Source of the DNA: Clostridiales bacterium
GTDB taxonomy: Bacteria; Bacillota; Clostridia; Caldicoprobacterales; UBA3941
Length of the DNA: 42,300 bases
Direction: 5' to 3'
Assembly (NCBI GenBank): GCA_012735575.1
Contig: JAAYGY010000063.1
Location: 1-42,300, forward strand
Positions 15,377 through 23,769 of the stretch are shown in pieces (within the stretch, counting starts at the first letter, position 1; each line of letters starts with the position of its first letter). A model generated the notes under the pieces. That model was not told the DNA's origin, did not search any database, and saw nothing but the letters and a program-made list of their open reading frames with translations. Position numbers and translations under genes: made by a program.

Positions 15377-17698
15377 CTATACTCTATTTAGCTGCCTATA
15401 CTGCCCGGGTGTAATTCCAAATTTTCTTTTGAAGGCGCGGGAAAAGGAATTTGGAGAATTGTATCCTACTTCGTATGCAATCTTTTCTATAGATCGATGG
15501 CATTCTCTTAGCAATCTCATAGCTTCGGCCATTCTGATTTCCTCCAAATAAGTAGAAAAATTGCTGCCAAACTGTTCTTTAAAGAATAGGGAAAGATAAG
15601 CTGGAGAATAATTGAATTTTTCAGCCAGCATCCCTAAAGATAGATTCCTGTCTTCAAAATTACTCTTTAGGTACTCCTCTATTTCAAGCATCAATTTAAT
15701 ATTTTGATTTTGCTTTCGTTCATTTACCATTTCACACAGACATATAAAATATCCATTAATATGATCAAATATCTCTTCATAAGATATATTTATATCTCCC
15801 CTTGTATGAATTGTATCGGACAACTTATAAAATTCCTCATTGTCTATTGAAAGATCTTGAGAAATCCTTATTAAAGTTCCATATAATTGATATATGAACA
15901 TGCGAAGCATATTGGGAGATAGCTTTCTCCTAATCAGATTATTAATCTCTAATTGCTTAAGAATTTCTGAAACTCTCTCATAATTTCCATCCTTTGTAAA
16001 GTTGATTAATCTGTTTTCTACGTCTCTAGGATAATAGAATCCAGTTTCTTGTACTATAATTTCATGACACCAAAGGTAAGGAGAATTTATCTCGCTTATT
16101 TGAGCTTGATTAAGTATATGGAGCTCCTTCTGTATGCTATTGGTCAGATCCATGGCACTATTATATATCTGATCCAGGGCAAATCTAACCTCTATAGAAT
16201 AAAGAGACTTTACTTCATTTCTTACACTTTTTGTATATTTATCAGCTTCTCTTCTATAAAGGTTAAAGTCAGCATCATCCATAACAAATATTACTAGTAA
16301 GTGTTCTCTGGATATTTCATGTATATAGCCCTTGGTAAATCTATATTTCAACAGGGTTTCCCTAACCTGCATGCGCCTGATATTCAGTTCTTTTAATATT
16401 TCCTTATCAGTACTGTCAGTACCATGCCCATAACCTAATAATTGAACTAAACATGCGCCATAGGCAGCTCCATCCAATTCTATTCCTATATTGCCAGCAG
16501 CTACTTTGAGATTGGATTCATTAGAAAAATCACCGTTAATAAGTTGTTGGAAAAATGAGTTTCTAAGAAAGGTAATCTGCTGATCGACTGTATCTCTTAA
16601 TAGTTCATAGTCTTCAATCACTTCATAAATTGAATTCTGAATAAACTCATAAGGATCCTTTTTTAATTCATATCTAATTTTATTCTGTGGGAATAAATCA
16701 AATGTCTTAATTATGGAATGGCTATATTTATTAGACCAAATATAGGCTAAAAGCATACCAATAATAAGCGCCAAAGCAAAGACACTATACCCTATATATT
16801 TTATGCTTAACACCTTTTGCATAACATTTTCATAGGGCTGTGCAACAACATATCTCCAACCTGTATTCGAGGACACAACATAAGTAAAAATTGTTTTTTG
16901 GTTCTCATAATCCTGTATTCTATATCCATTTTCTTCTATATCTAACTCTTGATTATGACTGAATCTCTCTAAGTTTAATGGATAGCTACTCAACACCTGA
17001 CCAGTTTCATCAGCTATATAAGCCCATCCGCAGTCAATTGAATCAAACCCTTCTAAAAGCTTTCTAATTTCATCAGCCTTTAGCAGAAACATTATCTTAC
17101 AACTTCTGCCCCTACTAGTACCAGACAAATCTCTTATATAGGTTATAAGATTATGTCTTTTATCCTTAAAATAAGCTTGCCTTTCTGGTATAAAAGTACC
17201 CCTATTATATGATGAAGAAATTTCTTTATACCATGTATCATAATCAACACCTTTATAGGAAAAAAAGTTTTTGTAAAAGGGCGCAATTCTATATACTTTA
17301 TTGGGACCCATAAGTATACCACTGTTTAAGTAGATAACATAATAATCATAGATTAAATTATGAGTCAAACTATAATTATATAGTTCAGAACAGGTCTCTA
17401 AGGTCCTGTATGTGTTAGCACCTTCAAAGGGCTGATTCACGTTCATGTAGCGTATTATCTTTGTATTCCAGCTAACCTGTTCGGCAATACTATCCAACTC
17501 AGAAATTCGGTCTTCTAAAATTTCACGTGTTTTTTCCAGCATATTTATATTTGAGCTGATAATATCATTTTCAATTATTTTAACAGAATTAATATAAATC
17601 ATGGAAAATAGTATAAAGGGAATTAATAGTATCATTACATATCTAATCATAAAATTTATTATCACACGAATTCTTAAGTTATCATTAAAGAATTTCAA
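15377..17698 (-). CDS. Membrane-bound AraC-family regulator with extracellular sensor domain
   Basis: One-component membrane regulator. Numbered from TTG 17713: transmembrane segment about 20-44, an extracytoplasmic Cache-like sensor (about 45-300), a second transmembrane segment (305-326), a cytoplasmic linker, and a C-terminal AraC-type double helix-turn-helix (about 680-778, with LAEKFNYSPAYLSLFFKEQF and IAYEVGYNSPNSFSRAFKRK). Such proteins commonly sit beside Lpl/Ytc importers and activate them on sensing extracellular oligosaccharide. TTG at 17698 follows GGAGGG by 6 bases and is preferred over the upstream TTG at 17713, which overlaps that ribosome site. It is co-directional with, and just downstream of, a second AraC-type gene. 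Confidence 0.9.
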   Translation of the reverse strand: MKFFNDNLRIRVIINFMIRYVMILLIPFILFSMIYINSVKIIENDIISSNINMLEKTREILEDRISELDSIAEQVSWNTKIIRYMNVNQPFEGANTYRTLETCSELYNYSLTHNLIYDYYVIYLNSGILMGPNKVYRIAPFYKNFFSYKGVDYDTWYKEISSSYNRGTFIPERQAYFKDKRHNLITYIRDLSGTSRGRSCKIMFLLKADEIRKLLEGFDSIDCGWAYIADETGQVLSSYPLNLERFSHNQELDIEENGYRIQDYENQKTIFTYVVSSNTGWRYVVAQPYENVMQKVLSIKYIGYSVFALALIIGMLLAYIWSNKYSHSIIKTFDLFPQNKIRYELKKDPYEFIQNSIYEVIEDYELLRDTVDQQITFLRNSFFQQLINGDFSNESNLKVAAGNIGIELDGAAYGACLVQLLGYGHGTDSTDKEILKELNIRRMQVRETLLKYRFTKGYIHEISREHLLVIFVMDDADFNLYRREADKYTKSVRNEVKSLYSIEVRFALDQIYNSAMDLTNSIQKELHILNQAQISEINSPYLWCHEIIVQETGFYYPRDVENRLINFTKDGNYERVSEILKQLEINNLIRRKLSPNMLRMFIYQLYGTLIRISQDLSIDNEEFYKLSDTIHTRGDINISYEEIFDHINGYFICLCEMVNERKQNQNIKLMLEIEEYLKSNFEDRNLSLGMLAEKFNYSPAYLSLFFKEQFGSNFSTYLEEIRMAEAMRLLRECHRSIEKIAYEVGYNSPNSFSRAFKRKFGITPGQYRQLNRV

Positions 17699-17723
17699 AT
17701 GATTTCCCTCCAAGCTCCTGTTT

Positions 17724-18542
17724 TCACGTATTCCTATATTCCAATGGGGATAGTCCTATATCTTTCTTAAACTTTTTTGAGAAGTAACTGGCATCATTAA
17801 ATCCTGTAAGATCAGTAATTTCTTTTATACTAAGATTAGTTGCTTTTAAGAGATTTTTAGCCTTCTCTAGCCGCATCCTGTTTATGTACTGAATAGGTGA
17901 GCAGCCCATATGATCGCGAAAAAACCTGATAAAATAATTAGGATGGAAGTGTATAATATTGGATAGCTGTTCTATTGTTATATCCTTGGATAGATTATCC
18001 TCTATATATTTTAATACTTTTAGCAAATCATTGGCAAATGAATATGATTGTAAATTTATATCCCTTATATTTACCTGTTCAAATAGCCAGGCCAGAAGTT
18101 CTAGCATTATTCCTCTGGTCTTAAGTATGGAATAAGGGGTTCCTTTCCCGTAGTAATATAATAATCGTTGGAATAAGTTATTTAATTCTCTTTTATCAGT
18201 TACATTTAAGAAATCAGGTATATTAAGTATGTTAAATATATCTATATTGTTTATTCTGGCTGTAAAATGGCACCAATATTTAAGAAAGGTATTTGGGCTT
18301 ATGGATGAATATGATTGAAGTTCCCCTGAAGGCATAAAGTAAAGCTGTCCAGGTTGGGGATAGTATTCCCTGTCACCAATTTTTAACCATCCCTCTCCAT
18401 CTATAATAAAATATATTTTATTATATTCAGGTCTGTATTCAATATCACACCAATCTATAGGGCATTTTGTATATCCTACCATTTTGACGTCCACGTTTAG
18501 ATGTGAAAAGAAGTTCTTCATTAGAAGTTCCTTGTCATGCAA
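17724..18542 (-). CDS. AraC-family transcriptional regulator with cupin sensor domain
   Basis: A 272-residue soluble regulator. The N-terminal cupin (AraC_binding, about 20-110, with GEGWLKIGDREYYPQPGQLYFMP) should bind a sugar. The C-terminal pair of helix-turn-helix motifs (170-270) ends with LTGFNDASYFSKKFKKDIG. Two starts are possible: TTG at 18542 behind GGGGGG, or ATG at 18521 behind AAGGA; the ATG gives a protein shorter by 7 residues. It lies between a membrane AraC-type regulator and a divergent fucosidase gene, so control of the fucosidase and the importer is likely (inference from position). Confidence 0.9.
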   Translation of the reverse strand: MHDKELLMKNFFSHLNVDVKMVGYTKCPIDWCDIEYRPEYNKIYFIIDGEGWLKIGDREYYPQPGQLYFMPSGELQSYSSISPNTFLKYWCHFTARINNIDIFNILNIPDFLNVTDKRELNNLFQRLLYYYGKGTPYSILKTRGIMLELLAWLFEQVNIRDINLQSYSFANDLLKVLKYIEDNLSKDITIEQLSNIIHFHPNYFIRFFRDHMGCSPIQYINRMRLEKAKNLLKATNLSIKEITDLTGFNDASYFSKKFKKDIGLSPLEYRNT

Positions 18543-18738
18543 TGCTAACCCCCCGAATCAATGGATCAAGAATTGTATTAAAAGTTAGAATTATACAAGA
18601 TTAGGTTAGAAAATTACATTTTAATTATATCATAAACTAATTAGAATTTTATGTAGAAATAAATTTTCATACTTTTTTTAATTTTTTTCTCAATGATTCC
18701 CCATGTTTGTTATTATTTTAATATTAGGAGGGCTGTAA

Positions 18739-20010
18739 ATGCAAGATAAACAAGATCGCATTAAGTGGTTTATGCATGATCGGTTTGGCATGTTCATTCA
18801 CTGGGGACTATACGCTATCCCAGCTAGAGGTGAATGGGTTAGAAGCAGGGAAAAACTGACCATTGAAGACTACCAACCTTTCTTTGAAGAGTTTGATCCA
18901 ATCTATTATAATCCAAGAGAATGGGCAAAGGCAGCTAAAAATGCGGGAATGAAGTATGCTGTTATGACCACCAAACACCATGATGGTTTTTGCCTCTTCG
19001 ATAGTAAGCTTACAGATTACAAAGCAACCAATACTCCTGCTGGAAGAGATCTAATCAAAGAATATGTAGAAGCCTTTCGTGCTGAAGGCTTAAAAGTAGG
19101 CTTTTACTACTCCTTAATCGACTGGCATCACCCAGATTATCCTGCTTATGGTGATAGAACCCATCCTATGAGAGATAATGAAGATTGGAAAGATAAAGAG
19201 AAGGATAAGGATTTTTCACGATATATTGAATATCTTCATGGCCAGGTTAAAGATCTTGTCACCAATTATGGTAAAATAGACATTATGTGGTTTGATTTTT
19301 CCTATGATGATATGGTAGGTGAAAAATGGGAAGCTACCAGGTTAGTTGAAATGATAAGATCCATACAGCCACATATAATTATTGACAACCGTCTTACACT
19401 CCATGGTGACTTTGACGATCCAAAACCCTATTCAGGAGATTTTGCCTCACCTGAACAGATTATACCTCCAGAGGGCATAAGAAATTCAAAAGGTGAACTT
19501 ATCCCCTGGGAAGCCTGTATAACAATGAACAATCACTGGGGATATGCATCAAGTGACAAGGACTTTAAATCCCCAAAACAACTTATCCGTGCTTTAGTAG
19601 AATGTGTTAGCAAGGGTGGCAACTTGCTCCTTAACGTAGGACCTGATGCCAAGGGACAAATACCAAAAGAATCATTGGACATACTTGCTGAAATTGGTGA
19701 ATGGATGAAACAAAACGGCGATAGTATATACGGTTGTGAAATAGCTGAACTACCTAAACCTGAGTGGGGCCGCTATACCCAAAATGGCAACAAACTATAT
19801 GCTCATATTTTTGACAGAGGAATTGGCCCAATCGCTGTCCAAGGCCTTAAAAAGAAAGTAAAGAGAGCCCGCCTACTAGCTGATAAATCAGAAGTCAATA
19901 TTCAAACCCCCTGGACATCCATGCACTATGGTGATGCAATCTTCATTAATCTGCCAAGCTCTCAATTACCTGATGACAGGGATACAGTAGTAGAGTTAGA
20001 GTTTGAATAA
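18739..20010 (+). CDS. GH29 alpha-L-fucosidase, short form
   Basis: Retaining alpha-L-fucosidase of family GH29 (423 residues). The barrel opens with RFGMFIHWGLYAIPARGEW, the active-site phrase TTKHHDGFCLFDS is at 77-89, the likely nucleophile is D186 in DIMWFDFSYDD, and SKGGNLLLNVGP is at 291-302. A short beta domain follows. No signal peptide is present, so it should act in the cytoplasm on imported oligosaccharides. The ATG has AGGAGG 8 bases upstream. It is transcribed divergently from the AraC-type gene and apart from the large fucosidase operon. The acid/base residue, variable in GH29, may be E239 or E245. Confidence 0.93.
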   Translation: MQDKQDRIKWFMHDRFGMFIHWGLYAIPARGEWVRSREKLTIEDYQPFFEEFDPIYYNPREWAKAAKNAGMKYAVMTTKHHDGFCLFDSKLTDYKATNTPAGRDLIKEYVEAFRAEGLKVGFYYSLIDWHHPDYPAYGDRTHPMRDNEDWKDKEKDKDFSRYIEYLHGQVKDLVTNYGKIDIMWFDFSYDDMVGEKWEATRLVEMIRSIQPHIIIDNRLTLHGDFDDPKPYSGDFASPEQIIPPEGIRNSKGELIPWEACITMNNHWGYASSDKDFKSPKQLIRALVECVSKGGNLLLNVGPDAKGQIPKESLDILAEIGEWMKQNGDSIYGCEIAELPKPEWGRYTQNGNKLYAHIFDRGIGPIAVQGLKKKVKRARLLADKSEVNIQTPWTSMHYGDAIFINLPSSQLPDDRDTVVELEFE

Positions 20011-20014
20011 ACTT

Positions 20015-20039
20015 ATAGCGGACTAAAATAGTCCGCTAT
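20015..20039. terminator. Terminator after the GH29 gene
   Basis: Perfect 11-bp stem ATAGCGGACTA (20015-20025) with TAGTCCGCTAT (20029-20039) and a 3-base loop. It lies between convergent genes and may serve both; the T tract is weak. Confidence 0.65.
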
Positions 20040-20056
20040 TATTATCTACATGATAT

Positions 20057-20359
20057 CTAGCCAAATTTTACTTTAAAGGGCTTATCTTTTAAGTTTAAGG
20101 CTTCTTTAAAAACCGGAGGCAACTGTTCCCAAAAAACTTCTTTCTTCCCCTGATTTTTTAGCTGACTAAAATACTCGAAAAACTCCATATATGTCCTCTT
20201 CAATACAGCTGACCTATGAATCATACATGGCGCTGGATCATTAAAGAACTCAATGCTTCTTTTTATTACAAACTCCTCTTTAAGGGGAAGGGCTGTTAGT
20301 TTTTTATCCAAAATTACCTGGTCATCTTCTCCCACTATACATATTCTAGTTTTCCGCAT
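20057..20359 (-). CDS. Conserved hypothetical protein, 100 residues
   Basis: Not recognised. The protein starts MRKTRICIVGEDDQVILDKK, has a charged middle with HRSAVLKRTYMEFFEYF, and no membrane segment or signal peptide. The ATG at 20359 has a good GGAGG upstream. It follows the thioredoxin/CcdA gene by only 13 bases, so the two are almost certainly co-transcribed. A single Cys in the N-terminal strand and one in DPAPCMIH are the only thiols. A link to the redox function of its partner is a guess from position. Confidence 0.6.
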   Translation of the reverse strand: MRKTRICIVGEDDQVILDKKLTALPLKEEFVIKRSIEFFNDPAPCMIHRSAVLKRTYMEFFEYFSQLKNQGKKEVFWEQLPPVFKEALNLKDKPFKVKFG

Positions 20360-20372
20360 CTTATCGCCTCCA

Positions 20373-21854
20373 TTAGAACCATACCCAAATTATTATGCCA
20401 AACAAAATAAAGACAACAGCATTAATTAACTTAATAAGGGGCATCCTTTCCCGCATCCATTCTGTTAAATCAAATATCTCCCGTCCTTTGTGAATAAATA
20501 CAGTTATGAGTATGAGAGGAAGAACAAAAGCTGCTCCATATATTAAAAAATATATCATAGCCCTAAAATCTAAAGCTTGGCCGCTTTGAAGAACGGTTAT
20601 TATAGTAGCCAGGTAGATCTGTCCGGTACACAAAAATTCGCCAACGGATATTATGGCCCCTAAGCCAAAGCTTAACGGCATCAAAACCTTATCCTGCTGG
20701 ATGTTAGTTAACCTTTTTATCCATTGATGATTGATCTTCCTCAAAAAGGTAGGCAGCTGCATCTTTACCTTGTCATATTCTTCCCTTCGGGCAGCAAACA
20801 GATCCCTAAGGTTAAAAAGTGCTATAACAAAAAGCACCATAATCATAATCATCTTAACCCATTTGTCAAACCAAGGTATGTTCAGCTTTGCAAATATATT
20901 AAAAAACAGGGTACCTAAAAGGAAGTATGTGATAAATTTTCCTGCAATAAAAGTAAACCCCATTTTCAGTGGACTTACATTTCTGGCCATTAGTATAGAA
21001 AGGAAAAATAACAGCATTGATACAGAACAAGGATTTAAACCATTGACTAAACCAGTCAACAGCACGCCAAATGCATCATATCCAACAAGCCTGTCTTCTA
21101 AGACTTGATCACCTTCTACAGCCTCTATGGGCGGTGTATTCAGATGCACTCCCTCTTTGATTTTCGTAATTAAGGATTCTTTAATAGCCTTTTCCCCTGC
21201 AAGATAAGTATCACCTATAAATATAATAGGTACAGATTGTTCTTCTTCGGGAACTTCATAGGCCTTAAAATACATTTTGATTAAATCCAAATTTTCTGCA
21301 TCGCTTATATTTAACTTTTTGACATCTATGTCATGGATGCTATCTAAAAATCTGTCTACTTCAAGGCAGGAACTACAGCCTGTGATATAAAAATACTGAA
21401 GAGCTGGTACACTGGATGGTGATACAGATAATAAGTCCTGCATAAGGGAATCTTTGACTTTAATAAACTCATCCTTTAAGCGATTTTCAATCTCTTTCTG
21501 TCCTGACAAGAATGAATCACCAATGAATACCATGGTCTTACTTTGCTTATCTTCTGGAACATCAAATTTTTGCAAATAGTCATCCATGAGTTTAGCACCA
21601 CTGTCATGAAAAATATTATGCATGGAAACCTCTACTTCTATACCCTCTTTATGGTCTCCGACTAGTTGATTGAAAAGATCAATAAATTCTTTTTCAGGAT
21701 TACATGAACCACAAACATTTTCATAGAAATATGTTATTGTGACCTTAGGATTATTTGACTGTGATAATGCACTTGCAGGAAACAGTAAAAATAAAAATAT
21801 CATTAGAGAAAATATTGCAAAGCATATCTTCCTTTTATCTTGCAGTTTAATCAT
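20373..21854 (-). CDS. Fusion of two thioredoxin/glutaredoxin-like domains with a CcdA/DsbD-type membrane domain
   Basis: Predicted membrane thiol-disulfide transporter. After a signal peptide or anchor (1-30) come two thioredoxin-like domains, each with a CxxC: C48-G-S-C51 (about 38-130) and C160-S-S-C163 (about 148-230). Each ends in a similar phrase (VFIGDSFLSGQK, IFIGDTYLAGEK), suggesting domain duplication. Residues 255-493 form about six transmembrane helices of the CcdA/DsbD family with the expected Cys pair, C276 in GLNPCS and C409 in FLCTGQIYL. Electrons would pass from cytoplasmic thioredoxin through the membrane Cys pair to the outer domains. The ATG follows AGGAGG by 7 bases. It is unrelated in function to the flanking glycan genes. 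Confidence 0.85.
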   Translation of the reverse strand: MIKLQDKRKICFAIFSLMIFLFLLFPASALSQSNNPKVTITYFYENVCGSCNPEKEFIDLFNQLVGDHKEGIEVEVSMHNIFHDSGAKLMDDYLQKFDVPEDKQSKTMVFIGDSFLSGQKEIENRLKDEFIKVKDSLMQDLLSVSPSSVPALQYFYITGCSSCLEVDRFLDSIHDIDVKKLNISDAENLDLIKMYFKAYEVPEEEQSVPIIFIGDTYLAGEKAIKESLITKIKEGVHLNTPPIEAVEGDQVLEDRLVGYDAFGVLLTGLVNGLNPCSVSMLLFFLSILMARNVSPLKMGFTFIAGKFITYFLLGTLFFNIFAKLNIPWFDKWVKMIMIMVLFVIALFNLRDLFAARREEYDKVKMQLPTFLRKINHQWIKRLTNIQQDKVLMPLSFGLGAIISVGEFLCTGQIYLATIITVLQSGQALDFRAMIYFLIYGAAFVLPLILITVFIHKGREIFDLTEWMRERMPLIKLINAVVFILFGIIIWVWF

Positions 21855-22229
21855 GAAATATCCTCCTGTAATACGACTTACATGCAGCTTTATTCCATGT
21901 ATCAGATAAATTTTTCTTTTAGAAGTGGATATCTATCTTTATTCTAACATGTACTTTGTTAGCCTACAAGCATATTAGACTATTGACAGTGTAAATTTAT
22001 TTAAGGGAAAACTCTGGTAGAGTTGAACCTCCCTATGGCATGACAATAACCTTGCTGTCATAGAATCTATTTATAAAATGATGAGCGTAAGGTTTAGATA
22101 TCCTTACGCTCCTAAATCAAAGCTTATTCCAAATCGTTGATTATACTATCAAAAAACTCCTTCATTTTTCTATAAATGAAGTCTTATATCTCTCTTGGGA
22201 AAAATATAATGTAATGCAATATTTAAATT
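21855..22229. other. Gene-poor spacer with several hairpins
   Basis: No open frame is supported here. Visible structures are AACTCT/AGAGTT around 22011-22025, ATGACA/TGTCAT around 22036-22057, a perfect 10-bp stem GAGCGTAAGG (22083-22092) with CCTTACGCTC (22102-22111), and the terminator at 22148-22185. The transcript of the thioredoxin/CcdA gene probably begins in this spacer. Confidence 0.45.
22148..22185 (-). terminator. Terminator of the fucoside operon
   Basis: CTTCATTT (22160-22167) pairs with AAATGAAG (22174-22181), and on the minus strand the stem is followed by GAGTTTTTTG. It lies about 50 bases past the stop of the aldo/keto reductase gene, the last of the operon. Confidence 0.75.
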
Positions 22230-23267
22230 TTAAACAGTGGGAATAGTTCCGTCTATGTCCCATAAATCAGTCCAGTCTTTGGCACCTTCCCATAAGAATA
22301 CCTGTCCCTTAATCAGGCGGCAATTTCTGTCTATGCCTTCGATTGCCTTCATCTCCTCCTCTGTAAGAGGATCTTTCACTGTAGCCTGTATATTGCTTAA
22401 GTATTCATTACGATAGATGGAGAAAGGAATAGGCACTTGACCTCGTTGTACAGCCCATTTTACACATACCACTGCAGGATGAACATTTAGTCTCTCTGCT
22501 ATTTTTATAATAACTGGATCTTCAATAGGTGATGTATCTTCAGGTGTCTTATCCCTATCAGGTCGTGTAGGTGAACCTATTGGAGCAAAACCCACGGGTA
22601 CAATTCCATTGTCCATGACAAACTTAAAGAACTCAGGCTGCTGGAAGTGAGGATGAAGCTCCATTTGATTGCATGCCGGTTTTATTTTTGCATCTCTTAA
22701 TAATAGCTTTAATTTGGGTATGGTCATATTGGAAGTACCAATATGCCTTACAAGACCCGCTTCCACCAATCTTTCCATCTGACGCCAGGTCTTCATAAAA
22801 TTCTCATGAATATAGGGTTTTGCATTGGGATCACGGGAATCTACGTCAGCCCCTGGAGCATGATAATTAGGAAATGGCCAGTGAACAAAATACATATCCA
22901 GATAGTCCAGCTTCAGATCCTTCAATGTTTGAGCTACAGCTAAAAGGACATCTCCATCCCCATGCATATCATTCCACAGTTTAGAGCTAATCCACAATTC
23001 TTCCCTCTTTATACCCGCATCCATAACCTCTTGAAGAACTTCACCTATTAAATGCTCATTTCCATATACTGCTGCACAATCAATATGCCTGTAACCTACA
23101 GAAATAGCACCTCTTACAGCCTTAGCAATATCTTCCCCTGAAAAACGGTCTGAACCAAAAGTCCCCAGTCCGATGGCTGGCATTTCAGCCCCGGTGTACA
23201 ACTTCCTTTTTGGTACTAAATTAGGATCTACTCCATCAGGAGCAATAGTAAATTTCTTATCTTCCAT
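22230..23267 (-). CDS. Aldo/keto reductase
   Basis: NAD(P)H-dependent oxidoreductase of the AKR superfamily (345 residues). The catalytic tetrad is intact: D63 and Y68 (HIDCAAVYGNE), K96 (SSKLWN) and H129 (FVHWPFPN), numbered from the ATG at 23267. AAGGAG lies 10 bases before this ATG; the TTG at 23273 is too close to it. Some AKRs oxidise L-fucose or D-arabinose (aldose 1-dehydrogenase) and others reduce sugars or lactaldehyde. Because it follows the L-fucose mutarotase gene by 27 bases at the end of a fucosidase operon, free L-fucose or an aldehyde made from it is the likely substrate; the direction of the reaction is open. Confidence 0.88.
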   Translation of the reverse strand: MEDKKFTIAPDGVDPNLVPKRKLYTGAEMPAIGLGTFGSDRFSGEDIAKAVRGAISVGYRHIDCAAVYGNEHLIGEVLQEVMDAGIKREELWISSKLWNDMHGDGDVLLAVAQTLKDLKLDYLDMYFVHWPFPNYHAPGADVDSRDPNAKPYIHENFMKTWRQMERLVEAGLVRHIGTSNMTIPKLKLLLRDAKIKPACNQMELHPHFQQPEFFKFVMDNGIVPVGFAPIGSPTRPDRDKTPEDTSPIEDPVIIKIAERLNVHPAVVCVKWAVQRGQVPIPFSIYRNEYLSNIQATVKDPLTEEEMKAIEGIDRNCRLIKGQVFLWEGAKDWTDLWDIDGTIPTV

Positions 23268-23294
23268 AAACAATCATCTCCTTTACTATAAAAG

Positions 23295-23726
23295 TTAATC
23301 TGTGACAACGCCTTTTTTCAATATAATATTGGCATATAAGGCGGTTTCACCTGTAGCAACAATAGCATAGGCTTTTTTAGCACGCTCATAAAAGGCAAAA
23401 CGCTCTACGTGCTCAAAGTCACTTGCCTTTCCACCGTGCTTTTCAACAATCTTATGATATTCATCCCAAATCACTGGCTCTACTGGATCTCCAGGTACCA
23501 CTTCCATTAGAGCAACAGGATGCTCTACATATGTATCTAGTGGGAACAATTGTAAGATTGCATCTAAAATTTCTGGAACTCCATGGCCATCGCATCTAAC
23601 TAGCCTTTGAGCCAGGCTGGCTGCTGGGAAGTTCCCATCAGAAATCACAATCTCGTCCCCATGGCCCATCTCCATAAGGATCTTAAGAAGATCAGGTGAT
23701 AATATAGATGGAATACCTTTTAACAT
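23295..23726 (-). CDS. fucU: L-fucose mutarotase (FucU/RbsD family)
   Basis: Interconverts the alpha and beta anomers of L-fucose. The 143-residue protein carries family signatures: the N-terminal MLKGIPSILSPDLLKILMEMGHGDEIVISDGNFPA (His and Asp of the active site, H22 and D30), VRCDGHGVPEILDAIL, and the C-terminal FAFYERAKKAYAIVATGETALYANIILKKGV. The phrases CDGH and FYERAKKA fit the FucU branch rather than RbsD. The ATG follows AAAGGAG. It sits in an operon of fucosidases, which release the fucose anomer it acts on. Confidence 0.93.
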   Translation of the reverse strand: MLKGIPSILSPDLLKILMEMGHGDEIVISDGNFPAASLAQRLVRCDGHGVPEILDAILQLFPLDTYVEHPVALMEVVPGDPVEPVIWDEYHKIVEKHGGKASDFEHVERFAFYERAKKAYAIVATGETALYANIILKKGVVTD

Positions 23727-23769
23727 TCTGTCATTCTCCTTTCAAATTTTATTTATGATTCTAAGACTT

